Of a stretch of DNA of 64,000 nucleotides, positions 1-9,207 are shown one piece after another. The position numbers and the translations under genes were made by a program. The notes beneath the pieces are model-generated. The model was not told where the DNA came from. It was given only the letters and a program-made list of their open reading frames with translations, and searched no databases. Origin of the DNA: Ignavibacteria bacterium (GTDB taxonomy: Bacteria; Bacteroidota; Ignavibacteria; Tepidaquicellales; Tepidaquicellaceae). Positions within the stretch are counted from its first letter, which is position 1, and every line of letters starts with the position of its first letter. The DNA is taken from assembly GCA_016716125.1 (NCBI GenBank), contig JADJWZ010000040.1, forward strand, positions 1 through 64,000, read 5' to 3'.

Positions 1-194
1 AAGAACCTTCAAACGAGAGCTAAATTTAATTACAAATCTTTCAATAAGTTACGGAACAAAAAGCATAATGTATTTTCCTACGGGTCATGGAATATTTACT
101 GATAGTAATTATCAAAGGGACTTACAGATCCCCAAAATACTAATTTTACGCGAGGACAGGCAGTGTCTGTGACCAAAACAAATGGGGTGCAATC

Positions 195-431
195 ATGAAG
201 ATTGATTCGATTGCAAAAAAGTGGGGACCATATTTAATGAGCTTTGATAATGCAAATAGAAGATCTTATATATACAGAATTGCGGATGAAAGAAATGAAA
301 TGTCTGCAAACACATTCATCGATAAACTCAAAGCATACCCCGCAGTGGAGTTTGCTCCCGATCCGGATCCGGATTTGAGTAATGTAACCGCGAAACAAAC
401 ACCGACGCTTATCTGCAGGCGGCATTTTTGA
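195..431 (+). pseudogene. Fragment of the disrupted secreted protein (N-terminal region)
   Basis: This 78-codon open stretch contains the segment KKWGPYLMSFDNANRRSYIY and ends in an acidic DPDPDPDL run. The apparent start Met and the end at 431 are probably artefacts of frame changes, because the neighbouring frames hold text that continues the same protein on both sides. It should not be read as an independent small gene. I recognise no domain in this piece. Confidence 0.5.
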
Positions 432-466
432 GAAAGAAAATCGGAGTTTAGATAAGTCTAATTTTT

Positions 467-889
467 ATGATAGTAAACAGGAAAGATGTTCTCCGTTTCT
501 TGAATTATGGTTCTGCAGACAGTATCGGGCAGAAGGCCATTACAATGAAAATAAATCCGACTTCTCTCAGCGGTTTTAATAACTGGAAAATTTTGATCTT
601 GAGACAGGTTGATACAGTCAAACGCTTAGTAAAAGTGATACAAAGTTACGCATTTCTCGGTGACTTTATGCTAGGTGAAGGGAAGTTATTCAGATTAGCT
701 CCCGTCATGCAGGAAGGCGGAACGCTTGTTGCTGATGAATCAATTAACAATATTAATTTCAACTGTAACGGAGATGTGAGTAATAACGGAAAGAATATTT
801 CTCTTTATGTCGGCACTATTGTTAATTTTGCAGATGGTGTGAAATGGAATATAGATGGCGGAGAATTTAAAACAGGTCGCATATCCTGA
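467..889 (+). pseudogene. Fragment of the disrupted secreted protein (start of beta-helix)
   Basis: The 140-codon fragment carries RKDVLRFLNYGSADSIGQK and then a segment typical of the entry to a right-handed beta-helix (GGTLVADESINNINFNCNG, NISLYVGTIVNFADGV). Text after the stop at 889 continues in other frames with similar coils (about 930-1010 and 1035-1115). The start codon is therefore not a natural start. It is best treated as part of the larger broken gene. Confidence 0.5.
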
Positions 890-1367
890 CCTCCGAATGA
901 ACTTAAAGTAAATATGAAATCACGGGGCGGAGCTGGAATGGAATTGATTTTATCGGCTGTGATCTTGTGAATGTTTCCAATACTAATTTTGAGAATGTAA
1001 ATTAAGCGGTCCTGAAATTGAAAACCCTTCTGCCCTGCGGTTTGTTGATTGTTACGATATGATAGTATCAGGCTGTAAGTTCAATTTTCAAATTAGATTC
1101 TATCAGCTGCATTAATCTTAATTATATAGAAACCAGAAGATGAAATCGATGTATCTTCTAATGTATTTTATACAATGAATTTAATACCGGTAATAATCAA
1201 TTTTCTACAATCATTTTGCGCAAGTTTGCTAAAGTGTTATACCAATTATAATCAATGGTGGCTTAAACTCAACAACAGGAAATATTGCCAATATTTCTTT
1301 GTAATGTTTCAGCCGGTGTTATTAAAATAATGACATAAGTAACTATAATGGTACGGGTATTAATGTA

Positions 1368-2159
1368 ATGTCTCCCACATCATATGTTGATCTTTACAAC
1401 AATGACATAGATGGTGATTCGAGTATTTCAGGTGCAGGTATATATAACGGTACAATTAATCTCGGACCGCAGGGCGAAGTCCGGACCGGTGGATTTAATG
1501 AAATATCTTCCGGAGATCCGAATGCCAATAATCTTTATTCCGAAGAAGGTTATTTTCTGATCGATCAGGGATTAAATACATTTAACATTAACAACAGTTC
1601 TACTGCATATCATTTAGGCGGAGTATTTCCTGATGTAAGTTCTGCCGAAGCAGGAGGTTCTGAAAATTGTTATAAGCTGAGTAATTCTATTTCCACTCCT
1701 AGAGAAAATGTAGTTTGTCTGGGTCCATATTATGGCAGCAGCTGCGATGTAGAATTTTCTTTTGAACCTACGGTTTGCGCAATAATACAGAATGAAGAAT
1801 ATTTAATTGTTGATCTGGGTAATCAGGTTTATGATACTATATATATAACAGGCGGGGGAAGCGGAGCCGGATTCTCAGATAAGGTATCATCTTTAAATAA
1901 TATTAATAATAAAGCGGAAATATCTTCTGCAAAAGAGGTATATGATGAGATCTGTCTTGAGATGCGTAAGCGGAATTACGAATCCGTTTACAATAAAAGT
2001 ATTGAAATGCTGACAAATTATGCTGACAGTCTGGAGAGCATAGATTGTTTATCAAAACTTTATCTAAGCGCGCTTTCGCATGACAGTTCCGGAAATATAA
2101 TGACAGAGCTGAAAACATACTATGAGTCATTGATATTAAATAACGGCGAAGGAAAATGA
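1368..2159 (+). CDS. Fragment: beta-helix end plus tetratricopeptide-like segment
   Basis: This 263-codon open frame is the longest intact piece of the broken gene. It starts inside a beta-helix: the preceding bases read NNDISNYNGTGIN in another frame and join directly onto it. It runs through Gly/Asn-rich coils (SISGAGIYNGTINLGPQGEV) and a Cys-containing region, and ends in a helical segment (AKEVYDEICLEMRKRNYESV, then YADSLESIDCLSKLYLSALS). Such helical segments often sit between the repeat region and the sorting domain in secreted FCB proteins. The stop at 2159 is probably a frame artefact, since bases 2160-2229 continue the helical text as TYYLLQK and KVSLGEYQSA in two other frames. Confidence 0.6.
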   Translation: MSPTSYVDLYNNDIDGDSSISGAGIYNGTINLGPQGEVRTGGFNEISSGDPNANNLYSEEGYFLIDQGLNTFNINNSSTAYHLGGVFPDVSSAEAGGSENCYKLSNSISTPRENVVCLGPYYGSSCDVEFSFEPTVCAIIQNEEYLIVDLGNQVYDTIYITGGGSGAGFSDKVSSLNNINNKAEISSAKEVYDEICLEMRKRNYESVYNKSIEMLTNYADSLESIDCLSKLYLSALSHDSSGNIMTELKTYYESLILNNGEGK

Positions 2160-2229
2160 AACTGCTCATTAAAAAAACTTATTATCTTCTTCAAAAACAA
2201 AAGTCTCGCTTGGAGAATATCAATCGGCA

Positions 2230-3003
2230 ATGACTGGATTTCAGCAAATAATTAATCAAAATCCATTCAGCTATGAAGGACTGTCAGCAAGCTGGGACTA
2301 CTCAGCCACTAGTCTGCTGGACAGTATTCACGGTTCGGGCGGAGGTAATAAAAGCAGTGAAATGGAAGAGTCAGGTGAGTATATTGATGATCCTATAGAT
2401 ATACATTTCAATAAATCAAGAAATGATGATGATAAGAGTCTTTTTACTAAGGAAAATAAAAAATCAATCAAAGAAAATATTATAAAATCATTTGAGTCAT
2501 CAAGAGAAAAGGAATTTAATAATGTCAAACAGCTTCAGACTAAGATCGAACAGGGAATAGCATCTGAAAAGGAAAGATCTGAATTTAGAACTAAGAAACT
2601 TCTGAGTGAAACAGTAAAATCAAGGAAACCGCAAAACGTACAGGAACATCTGAATTTTGTAAACAGCGATATTAGGAAAATATTCAGAACTGAATCAATC
2701 GGCGAAAATAGTGATTCACCAAAAGAATTAATTCCGGTTGAATATCAATTATCACAAAACTATCCAAACCCGTTTAACCCCGTTACAAACATTAAATTCA
2801 GTCTGCCGCAGGAAAGCAAAGTAAAACTTACAGTATATGACATTCTCGGAAGAGAAATTAAAAGATTAATCAGCAATGAATTCAGGACTGCCGGAGTGTA
2901 TTCTATGGAATTCAACGGCGCGGGACTATCGAGTGGAGTTTATTTTTATAAATTGGAAGCGGGTAAGTTTGTTCAGACGAAGCGTATGGTATTAATTAAA
3001 TAA
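2230..3003 (+). CDS. Fragment: C-terminal part with T9SS type A sorting domain
   Basis: The first residues (MTGFQQIINQNPFSYEGLSA) complete the helical repeat begun upstream, so the ATG is internal to the original gene. A charged, low-complexity linker occupies roughly residues 40-165. The last 80 or so residues are a type IX secretion C-terminal sorting domain: YQLSQNYPNPFNPVTNIKFS, then VYDILGREI, a GVYFYKLEAG segment and a terminal KRMVLIK. Established knowledge: such domains direct export through the Por/T9SS machinery and are usually removed or used for surface attachment. No T9SS machinery genes lie in the window. Confidence 0.8.
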   Translation: MTGFQQIINQNPFSYEGLSASWDYSATSLLDSIHGSGGGNKSSEMEESGEYIDDPIDIHFNKSRNDDDKSLFTKENKKSIKENIIKSFESSREKEFNNVKQLQTKIEQGIASEKERSEFRTKKLLSETVKSRKPQNVQEHLNFVNSDIRKIFRTESIGENSDSPKELIPVEYQLSQNYPNPFNPVTNIKFSLPQESKVKLTVYDILGREIKRLISNEFRTAGVYSMEFNGAGLSSGVYFYKLEAGKFVQTKRMVLIK

Positions 3004-3087
3004 GATTATTCATTAAAAAAATTTTAAGAAGGTTTACGCATACATTCACGTATTATTTAATTTTAATTTGCCGGAATGCAAATAAAT

Positions 3088-3124
3088 AAGCTGTCCTTTT
3101 TTTATATAAGGACGGCTTTTATAT
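3088..3124 (+). terminator. Rho-independent terminator
   Basis: An 11-bp stem with two mismatched or wobble positions (AAGCTGTCCTT with AAGGACGGCTT) encloses a T-rich loop and is followed by TTTTATATTTATTTT. It lies about 85 bp after the end of the sorting-domain gene and before the next rightward gene. Confidence 0.75.
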
Positions 3125-3215
3125 TTATTTTAAAAATTTGAATTATTAAAATATCCCGGTCGTATATTTAAATATATTCTGTAAATTAGATCAACTCATA
3201 CAATACTTTAAATTA

Positions 3216-3932
3216 TTGAAAGACTTTAAAATAAAATTAGCCGGTAAGGAAATAATCTGTGAGAATACATTGCTGTTTACTTTTGACAGATCAGGGACAG
3301 GTTATGAATTTTTCCCGGGACAATACGCTTATTTTACTTTACCGGAAAACTCCGGCGCATTGAAGATTGATGCGAAAGGAAATACGCGTCCGTTTTCATT
3401 CGCAGGTTCACCTGATAAAAAAGAACTGTTAATAGCTGTAAGAAAAAACGAATCCGCCTTTGTAGAAAATTTATTTAATCTTCAGCCGGGTTCGGATTTA
3501 TTTGTAAGCAAACCATTCGGGAATAATATCCTTGCAGACAATTCAGCAAAAATATTTATCGCCGGAGGGATCGGCATCACACCTGTAAGAAGCATTCTGG
3601 AATATGTATATGAAAATAATCTGAATGAAAAAATAACGCTTTTCTATTTTAATAAAACCTGTACGCAGACAGCGTTTCTTTCTGAATTAGAAAACTGGTC
3701 GGAGAATATTCAAGGGTTTAATTTTATTCCGGTGATTGAAGATTTAAATGACAAAGAATGGAATTATGTATTCGGACTTTTCAGCGCTGATTTAATAAGA
3801 AAATATGCCGGAGAAACTGAGGGAAAAAATTTTTATTTGTTCGGATCAGACAGTATGAATGAAAAAGTAAAAGAGACATTTCTGAATGAAGGCATAAAAC
3901 CGGAAAATATAATTACCGAATCCGCAGGATAA
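3216..3932 (+). CDS. FAD/NAD(P)-binding oxidoreductase, ferredoxin-NADP reductase fold
   Basis: This 238-residue protein has the two-domain ferredoxin reductase layout. The N-terminal FAD-binding barrel carries PGQY near residue 34 and the FAD-contact motif RPFSFAGSP near residue 58. The C-terminal nucleotide-binding domain carries GGIGITPVRS near residue 115 and a terminal segment FYLFGSD. There is no CX4CX2C cluster motif, so it has no fused 2Fe-2S domain and must pass electrons to a separate partner. Electron acceptor and pathway cannot be assigned. The start is TTG with no clear Shine-Dalgarno sequence. It stands alone between a terminator and convergent leftward genes. Confidence 0.8.
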   Translation: MKDFKIKLAGKEIICENTLLFTFDRSGTGYEFFPGQYAYFTLPENSGALKIDAKGNTRPFSFAGSPDKKELLIAVRKNESAFVENLFNLQPGSDLFVSKPFGNNILADNSAKIFIAGGIGITPVRSILEYVYENNLNEKITLFYFNKTCTQTAFLSELENWSENIQGFNFIPVIEDLNDKEWNYVFGLFSADLIRKYAGETEGKNFYLFGSDSMNEKVKETFLNEGIKPENIITESAG

Positions 3933-4007
3933 TATCAGTACTATTTCAGATTAAAAAATTTCTCTGTTTAAATAAACAAGTATAATTCAAAAGATCTGAA
4001 TTTGTTT

Positions 4008-4592
4008 TCATAATTTATCAAACCTGATCTTATCACCTTCTTTAATTTTATATCTGTCTGTAAATCCTCCCGCGACTTCGACTACATAAATTGCAGGTCT
4101 GTCTGAAGGAAGAGAAGTTTCAGAAAACGGAACAGTATTTTTAAAAATCTTCACAATTTTAAAATCCGAATTTACATACATAATATCAAGCGGTATGACA
4201 GTGTTTTTCATCCAGAAAGACTGCATTTCCTCCCTGTCAAAAATGAACAGCATACCTTTACCGTCATCCAGGGATTTTCTGTACATAAGTCCCTGCGTAC
4301 GCTCTGTGTCGTCAAGCGCAAGCTCAATATCTATTTTTTTAATGACAGTGCTTTTACCGTCAACGCTGATAAATTCCAGTTCACCCTCCTTTTTAAACTG
4401 CGGTTCCGGAACATTTTTGATTTTCTCCTGCGGATCTTTAAACACGGGCGGTTTGACCGGCTCTTCCCTTAATACAAGGTCATAAAAAAAATAGCCGCCA
4501 ATGATGAGTATAACTGCTAATAAAATATATCTCGATATTTCTGCGCCTGAAGATTTTTTATCCGGAATTTTTTCTTTTCTGCTTTTTGACAA
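4008..4592 (-). CDS. DUF192 family protein, membrane-anchored
   Basis: The 194-residue protein has a basic N-terminus and one hydrophobic segment (about residues 22-42, ISRYILLAVILIIGGYFFYD). A proline-rich linker follows, then a DUF192 domain from about residue 75. Diagnostic DUF192 features are the run ELALDDTERTQGLMYRKSL, the F(W)MKNT motif (QSFWMKNTVIPLDIMYV) and the closing VVEVAGGF segment. DUF192 proteins are small beta-barrel periplasmic proteins of unproven function, usually secreted or anchored as here. It is the last gene of the leftward block and starts 10 bp after the aminotransferase stop. Confidence 0.85.
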   Translation of the reverse strand: MSKSRKEKIPDKKSSGAEISRYILLAVILIIGGYFFYDLVLREEPVKPPVFKDPQEKIKNVPEPQFKKEGELEFISVDGKSTVIKKIDIELALDDTERTQGLMYRKSLDDGKGMLFIFDREEMQSFWMKNTVIPLDIMYVNSDFKIVKIFKNTVPFSETSLPSDRPAIYVVEVAGGFTDRYKIKEGDKIRFDKL

Positions 4593-4602
4593 TTGCGGTT
4601 AA

Positions 4603-5673
4603 TTAGTGTTTAGCTTTTTTGAGAAATTCTTTAATCGAATCTATCAGATAATAATTCTGCTCACGCGTGCCGAGTGTAATTCTTGTTTCCGTTTTGAACG
4701 CTTCTTCATCAAGGAATTTGATAAGGAGATTTCTTTCTTTGAGAAACTTATCCAGATCTTTTCTTATACCGGCAGGCATATCCACCAGCATAAAGTTTGC
4801 AAAAGATTTATAAGGAGTAAATCCCTTCATCTTATTAAATTCCTTGTAAAAATATTCCTTATCTTCCTGCATCATCCCCGTAACTTTTTCATAATACTTA
4901 TTATCGTCGTAAGCGATGAGCGAAAGATTTTCTGAAACCAGATTATATCCGAGATATCTTGTAGTATAACCTTTAAGCTCTTCAAGATTATTACCGGCAA
5001 AGCTGAAACCCATTCTCGTACCGGCGAGAGCGAAATACTTTGAGAAAGTTCTGCAGATAATAAGATTAGGGAATTCATCGATATAAGGTTTTACATAACT
5101 GTTATCTTTAGATCCGAATCCCCAGTAAGCTTCATCAATCATTACAATTGCGCCTCTGCACACATCAAGAAATTTTCCGAGCTCTTCTTTTGAGATCATG
5201 TTTCCGGTTGGATTATTTGGTGAAGCGATAATTACGATCCTGGGTTTTTCCCTGTCATAAATTTTGATCAATTTATCCAGGTCATAAAGATAAGAATCAA
5301 TTTTTCCGATCTTACCTTTTTTCATAGGGTATTCTACATTAAATCCGCCGACTTCATAAGCGACTTTTTTATAATACCACCACGCTTCTTTCGGAATAAG
5401 AACTTTCTCTCCGCGGGCGAGGTATCTGTGAATAAGCTGCTTGAGAATATCTTCACTGCCGTAAGATATGATGATTTGATTTTCTTTAAATCCAAAATCC
5501 TTTGCGATCCTTTCGGATAATTTTGATTTAACGCCGCGGGAAAAATCCCTCGAATACCATGCAAGCTCTTCAATGCCGACTGTCTTCAGATATTCAAAAC
5601 ATTTCGGTGTAGGTCCGTACTGAGATTCATTTCTGTCGAGATACTGAATGGTTTTATACTTTAGATTATTCAT
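4603..5673 (-). CDS. Class I/II aminotransferase, histidinol-phosphate aminotransferase-like
   Basis: This is a PLP-dependent fold-type I aminotransferase of about 356 residues. Visible motifs are SPNNPTGN (phosphate and substrate contact), DEAYWGFG (the Asp that binds the PLP pyridine nitrogen) and the lysine region RTFSKYFALAGTRMGF, where the SK lysine forms the Schiff base. The overall arrangement resembles HisC, but no histidine biosynthesis gene is nearby, so the substrate is open. I chose the ATG at 5673 (MNNLKYKTIQYLDRNE) rather than the upstream in-frame start at 5724, because the latter would overlap the enoyl-CoA hydratase gene and add a basic, low-complexity leader. A 16-bp gap then separates the two genes. 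Confidence 0.8.
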   Translation of the reverse strand: MNNLKYKTIQYLDRNESQYGPTPKCFEYLKTVGIEELAWYSRDFSRGVKSKLSERIAKDFGFKENQIIISYGSEDILKQLIHRYLARGEKVLIPKEAWWYYKKVAYEVGGFNVEYPMKKGKIGKIDSYLYDLDKLIKIYDREKPRIVIIASPNNPTGNMISKEELGKFLDVCRGAIVMIDEAYWGFGSKDNSYVKPYIDEFPNLIICRTFSKYFALAGTRMGFSFAGNNLEELKGYTTRYLGYNLVSENLSLIAYDDNKYYEKVTGMMQEDKEYFYKEFNKMKGFTPYKSFANFMLVDMPAGIRKDLDKFLKERNLLIKFLDEEAFKTETRITLGTREQNYYLIDSIKEFLKKAKH

Positions 5674-5689
5674 TAGAATTTTTTTGAAA

Positions 5690-6460
5690 TTATTTTTTAA
5701 TTTTTGTAAGAAAATTTTTAACACCGTTCCTGCATTCTTCAGTCATTCTTGTAATTGCATTCATATCAACTGCATAATCCAGCGCAGGTCCGAAACTCAT
5801 AGAGGAAACATTCTTGAACATTTCTTTTGTCAGACTGATAGAGCTTTGCGGAAGAGCGTTGAATTCAGTGCAAAGATTCATAACTGTACTTTCGAGGTCT
5901 TCGGCTGTCGTTACATAATTCACAAACCCGATCCGCTTTGCTTCTTCGCCGTTAATAAATTTAGAAGTTAGAAGAAGATCTTTTGCATGAGATTCTGTAA
6001 CTCTTTTTAAAAGAAATATCATTACTATTGCCGGAATGAATCCTATCCTGACTTCAGTATATCCGAACTGCGAATCCTTGTCCGCTACAATAATATCACA
6101 GGCGCTGGCAATACCGCAGCCGCCGGCAAGCGCATAACCTTCCACCAATGCGATCACGGGTTTTTTACAATTGTAAATGCTGAGCAGAAGATCGCGGAAT
6201 TTCTGAGAATCAGCTTTATTTTCCAGAATGTCATACTCGGAAATTTTATGAAGATAATCTAAATATAATCCGGAACAGAAATTTCCCGCCGCTCCCGCTA
6301 ATATTATACTTTTAGTTTCTTTGTCTTCTGAAATTTTATGGAATGTCTCTGTCAGTTCGGATATCATTTCCTCGTCTAAAGAATTTCTCTTCTCCGGACG
6401 GTTCATAATAATTTTTTTTGTCTGACCTTTTTCCTCTATTATAATGGTATTCAGTTTCAT
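5690..6460 (-). CDS. Enoyl-CoA hydratase/isomerase family protein
   Basis: The 256-residue protein has the crotonase fold. The first oxyanion-hole segment AGAAGNFCSGLYLDYL is present, as is the second, EGYALAGGCGIASACDIIVA, followed by SQFGYTEVRIGFIPA. The Glu in FGYTEV lies where crotonases carry a catalytic acid. Normal length for the family. The acyl-CoA substrate cannot be told from sequence; methylglutaconyl-CoA hydratase-like or generic beta-oxidation roles are both possible. It starts 6 bp after the ABC ATPase stop, so it is probably co-transcribed with its leftward neighbours. Confidence 0.85.
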   Translation of the reverse strand: MKLNTIIIEEKGQTKKIIMNRPEKRNSLDEEMISELTETFHKISEDKETKSIILAGAAGNFCSGLYLDYLHKISEYDILENKADSQKFRDLLLSIYNCKKPVIALVEGYALAGGCGIASACDIIVADKDSQFGYTEVRIGFIPAIVMIFLLKRVTESHAKDLLLTSKFINGEEAKRIGFVNYVTTAEDLESTVMNLCTEFNALPQSSISLTKEMFKNVSSMSFGPALDYAVDMNAITRMTEECRNGVKNFLTKIKK

Positions 6461-6466
6461 TTTAAT

Positions 6467-7285
6467 TCAGTTTGGCAGGTAATTTATAAAAAAATTTTTC
6501 TCATAATTTAATATCTTTGAATCTATAAAAAAATGTTCTTTGATCATTTCTTCCGTAATGACTTCCTTTGTATCCGTAAATTTCACTATCTCACCGTGTC
6601 TGAGAAGAACTGACTTGTTCGAATATTTTAAAGCAAGATTAAGATCGTGAATTACAATAATAACAGTCAGATTATTTTCATTAAGCTGCTTTAATAAATT
6701 CATAATTTCTATCTGATGATTAATGTCAAGATGTGTCAGCGGTTCATCGGCTATCAGTAACTTTCCTTTCATATCATCTATATTCCCGAGCTGAACAAGT
6801 GACAGAGTCAGCAGTGCTTTTTGTCTCTGACCTCCGGACAGTTCGTTCATTTTTTTATTAAGTAAATCTTCTATACAGGTGATCTTCACGCTGTTCATTA
6901 CTATTTCTTTGTCAATGCTGTTGTATCTGAAATCAGAAAAACTTTTATACGGATAACGTCCGAGCATCAGAAAGTCTTTAACTTCAGAATCAAAATGCAT
7001 AAGATCATTTGACTGCGGAAGATAAGAGATCAGACCGGCTAATTCTTTTTTACCGTAGGATAAAATATTTTTTCCGCGAAAATTTATGCTGCCCGAGTCA
7101 GGTAAATTAATACCGGCAAGTAACCTGATGAATGTGGATTTACCTGAACCGTTTTTTCCAATTACAGCGGTAAAATCATTTCCGGAAATTTCCGCATTAA
7201 TATTTTTAAGACAAAAAGATCCTGAGGTAATTTTGTCATTACCGTATGAATAATTAAGATCACTTATTTTCAGAAAATCTGTCAT
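6467..7285 (-). CDS. ABC transporter ATP-binding protein, FecE/BtuD-like
   Basis: A 272-residue ABC ATPase. It shows Walker A GKNGSGKST, a Q-loop (ISYLPQS), the signature LSGGQRQK, Walker B LLIADEPLTHLD and the switch histidine in VIVIHDLNLALKYS. The signature and the ALKYSNKSVLLRHGEIV tail match the iron-siderophore/cobalamin importer branch. No permease or binding-protein gene is adjacent, so its membrane partner must lie outside the window. Its start overlaps the sixA stop by 4 bp (ATGA), which implies translational coupling to an unrelated function. Confidence 0.88.
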   Translation of the reverse strand: MTDFLKISDLNYSYGNDKITSGSFCLKNINAEISGNDFTAVIGKNGSGKSTFIRLLAGINLPDSGSINFRGKNILSYGKKELAGLISYLPQSNDLMHFDSEVKDFLMLGRYPYKSFSDFRYNSIDKEIVMNSVKITCIEDLLNKKMNELSGGQRQKALLTLSLVQLGNIDDMKGKLLIADEPLTHLDINHQIEIMNLLKQLNENNLTVIIVIHDLNLALKYSNKSVLLRHGEIVKFTDTKEVITEEMIKEHFFIDSKILNYEKNFFINYLPN

Positions 7286-7772
7286 CTTATGAATATCATT
7301 TTCTTCGGTTCAAAATACCATTCGAACCGGAATGTATCGCTGTCAGGTTCAAACTCTGTCAGAGATACGCCGGATTTTGAAAAAGAATTTGCAAGAATTT
7401 TACCTGTGAGTGAATTAAGCAATATTCCTAGTTTTGGTTCATGTCCTACAAATAATACAGAAGATAAACTGCCGGAATTTCTGATCAGTTCAATAGCTCC
7501 GGCAAAGGATGTTTCGCTTTTCAGTTCATTTACAAGTTCGATGTTTCCCGTATATCCTGCCTTTGCCGCAATAATTTCCGCTGTCTGAACCGCTCTTATC
7601 AGCGGACTTGTATATATCATTTCCAGATCTTTAAAATATTCTTTCAGATATTCCGCTACTTCATTTTCTTTCTCTCTGCCTTTTCCGGTCAGGTATCTCA
7701 TCGCGTCTGACTTTACAGTCTCAGTAAGCTGATCTATAGCGTCAGCGTGTCGGGCAAGAAATATTTTCAATT
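7282..7772 (-). CDS. sixA: Phosphohistidine phosphatase SixA-like (histidine phosphatase family)
   Basis: About 163 residues. The N-terminal catalytic RHG-type motif appears as LARHADA, the phosphate-binding arginine in TSPLIRAVQTAEIIA and the second histidine in FVGHEPKLG. Small size and the RHA variant match SixA, which dephosphorylates histidine phosphotransfer proteins; other small histidine phosphatases remain possible. I chose the TTG at 7772 (LKIFLARHADA). An upstream frame extension to 7827 would overlap mtaB and push the catalytic motif 18 residues in, whereas family members begin directly with this strand. The gap to mtaB is then 17 bp. Confidence 0.8.
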
Positions 7773-7789
7773 GTAATAATGTATAAAAA

Positions 7790-9082
7790 TTAATTGATAA
7801 GCTCAGCTGAGACAGGACAAACGCCATTGGTTTCTGTCAGTTTAACTTTTATAATGTCATTCTCAAAAACGTTTTCGGAATTTAATTTAACTCTTATATA
7901 ATTTGACGTGAGACCTTCTATTGTCAGATCATCTTTCGGCGATTCCAGTAAAACGTTTTGATCAGTTCCTATATATCTGTTATAAAATTCAAACCGCTTG
8001 CTGTCTGAGATCATTCTTAGTATTAAGCTTCTTCTTTTTCTTTCGCCAATATCTACTTTTCCCGGCAAACCGATCGCATCTGTATTTCGTCTTTCTGAAT
8101 AGCTGAAAACATGCAGATAATTTACGGGAAGCACTTTTAAAAATTCAACCGTATTTTCGAAATGCTCATCCGTCTCACCGGGAAATCCGGTTATCACATC
8201 CGCTCCTATACAAATATCTTTTACTTCATCTTTCAGTTTTAAAATAGTTTCCAGATACTGCTCGCGTTTATATCTCCTTCTCATGGATCTTAAAATTTCA
8301 TTGTCTCCGCTCTGAAGGGGAATATGCATATGACTGCAAAACTTTTCGGAGCTTTTAGCAAAATTAATTATTTCATTGGTAATAAGATTCGGCTCAATAG
8401 AACTCAGTCTTATACGTTCTATATCCAGTCCGTCAAGCATTTCCAGAATGTCAATTAAATTATAATTATCATAACTATAATCACCGGTATTCACGCCGGT
8501 CAGAACAATCTCTTTATATCCGGCATTAATTAATCCGATAGCATTGTTCAGTACTTTTTCAGACGAAAGACTTCTTGAAATTCCGCGCGCAAGCGGAATC
8601 GTACAAAACGAACATTTATAACTACAGCCGTCCTGTATTTTCAGGAAAGCTCTTGTTCTCGAATCGGTATCGGCTGAATAAGCTTCGAAAAAATCAACTG
8701 CGCTGCTGACAGAATCCCTGTAAATGCATGATAATTCTTTCTTCTCAATATTATCAATATAATCAAGGAGTTTCATTTTTTCATTTATGCCAAGCACAAG
8801 ATCTACGCCTTCGATTGATGCTATCTCCTGCGGCTGAAGCTGTGCGTAACATCCCGTAACTATCACATAGGTATCCGGATTTTTTCTTAATACGCTTCTC
8901 ACGATCTGCCTGCATTCTTTGTCGGCATTCTCTGTGACAGAGCATGTATTTAAAACAAAAACATCGGACGGCTCTCCGTATTCTTTAAGACGAAAACCTT
9001 TATGAGAAAAACCTTTACCGATAGTTGAAGTTTCGCTGTAATTAAGTTTACAGCCGAGTGTATGTAGTGAAACGCTTTTCAT
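7790..9082 (-). CDS. mtaB: tRNA t6A37 methylthiotransferase MtaB
   Basis: Radical-SAM methylthiotransferase of about 430 residues, converting t6A at tRNA position 37 to ms2t6A. The N-terminal UPF0004 domain has the three auxiliary-cluster cysteines (LGCKLN, NTCSVT, TGCYAQ). The radical SAM motif CSYKCSFCTIPLARG follows, and a C-terminal TRAM-like domain ends the protein. The opening LHTLGCKLNYSE is typical of MtaB rather than MiaB or RimO. The ATG at 9082 (MKSVSLHTLG) is preferred over a TTG 9 bp upstream because it fits the usual N-terminus. First gene of the leftward run through sixA and the ABC ATPase. Confidence 0.9.
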   Translation of the reverse strand: MKSVSLHTLGCKLNYSETSTIGKGFSHKGFRLKEYGEPSDVFVLNTCSVTENADKECRQIVRSVLRKNPDTYVIVTGCYAQLQPQEIASIEGVDLVLGINEKMKLLDYIDNIEKKELSCIYRDSVSSAVDFFEAYSADTDSRTRAFLKIQDGCSYKCSFCTIPLARGISRSLSSEKVLNNAIGLINAGYKEIVLTGVNTGDYSYDNYNLIDILEMLDGLDIERIRLSSIEPNLITNEIINFAKSSEKFCSHMHIPLQSGDNEILRSMRRRYKREQYLETILKLKDEVKDICIGADVITGFPGETDEHFENTVEFLKVLPVNYLHVFSYSERRNTDAIGLPGKVDIGERKRRSLILRMISDSKRFEFYNRYIGTDQNVLLESPKDDLTIEGLTSNYIRVKLNSENVFENDIIKVKLTETNGVCPVSAELIN

Positions 9083-9207
9083 AGGAAACAATTTACAAAA
9101 ATTGAGATGTAATTAGAATATAGAAATACAAAGACATATAATCAGTGCGGCATCTGACTTAGATGTTTTCAAAATTATGTTGGACTGCTTTGAGCAGCGG
9201 AGTTAAA

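Larger units (their letters stand above)
1..3003 (+). pseudogene. Frame-disrupted secreted beta-helix protein with T9SS sorting domain; 5' end outside window
   Basis: One long gene can be followed through 1-3003 only by changing frame repeatedly, at about 115, 190, 440, 890, 960-1020, 1330 and twice between 2157 and 2230. Each piece continues the theme of the one before. The first part reads GTKSIMYFP and RGQAVSVTKTNG. Short beta-helix coils rich in N, G, V and C follow (such as GCDLVNVSNTNFENV). Next come a tetratricopeptide-like helical stretch and finally a type IX secretion sorting domain. No stop-free frame covers it. Many frame changes lie in the first 1.4 kb, far denser than elsewhere in the window, so either the gene is decaying or this is a poorly read contig end. 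The product, if made, would be exported and surface-attached or released; its substrate is unknown. Confidence 0.75.
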
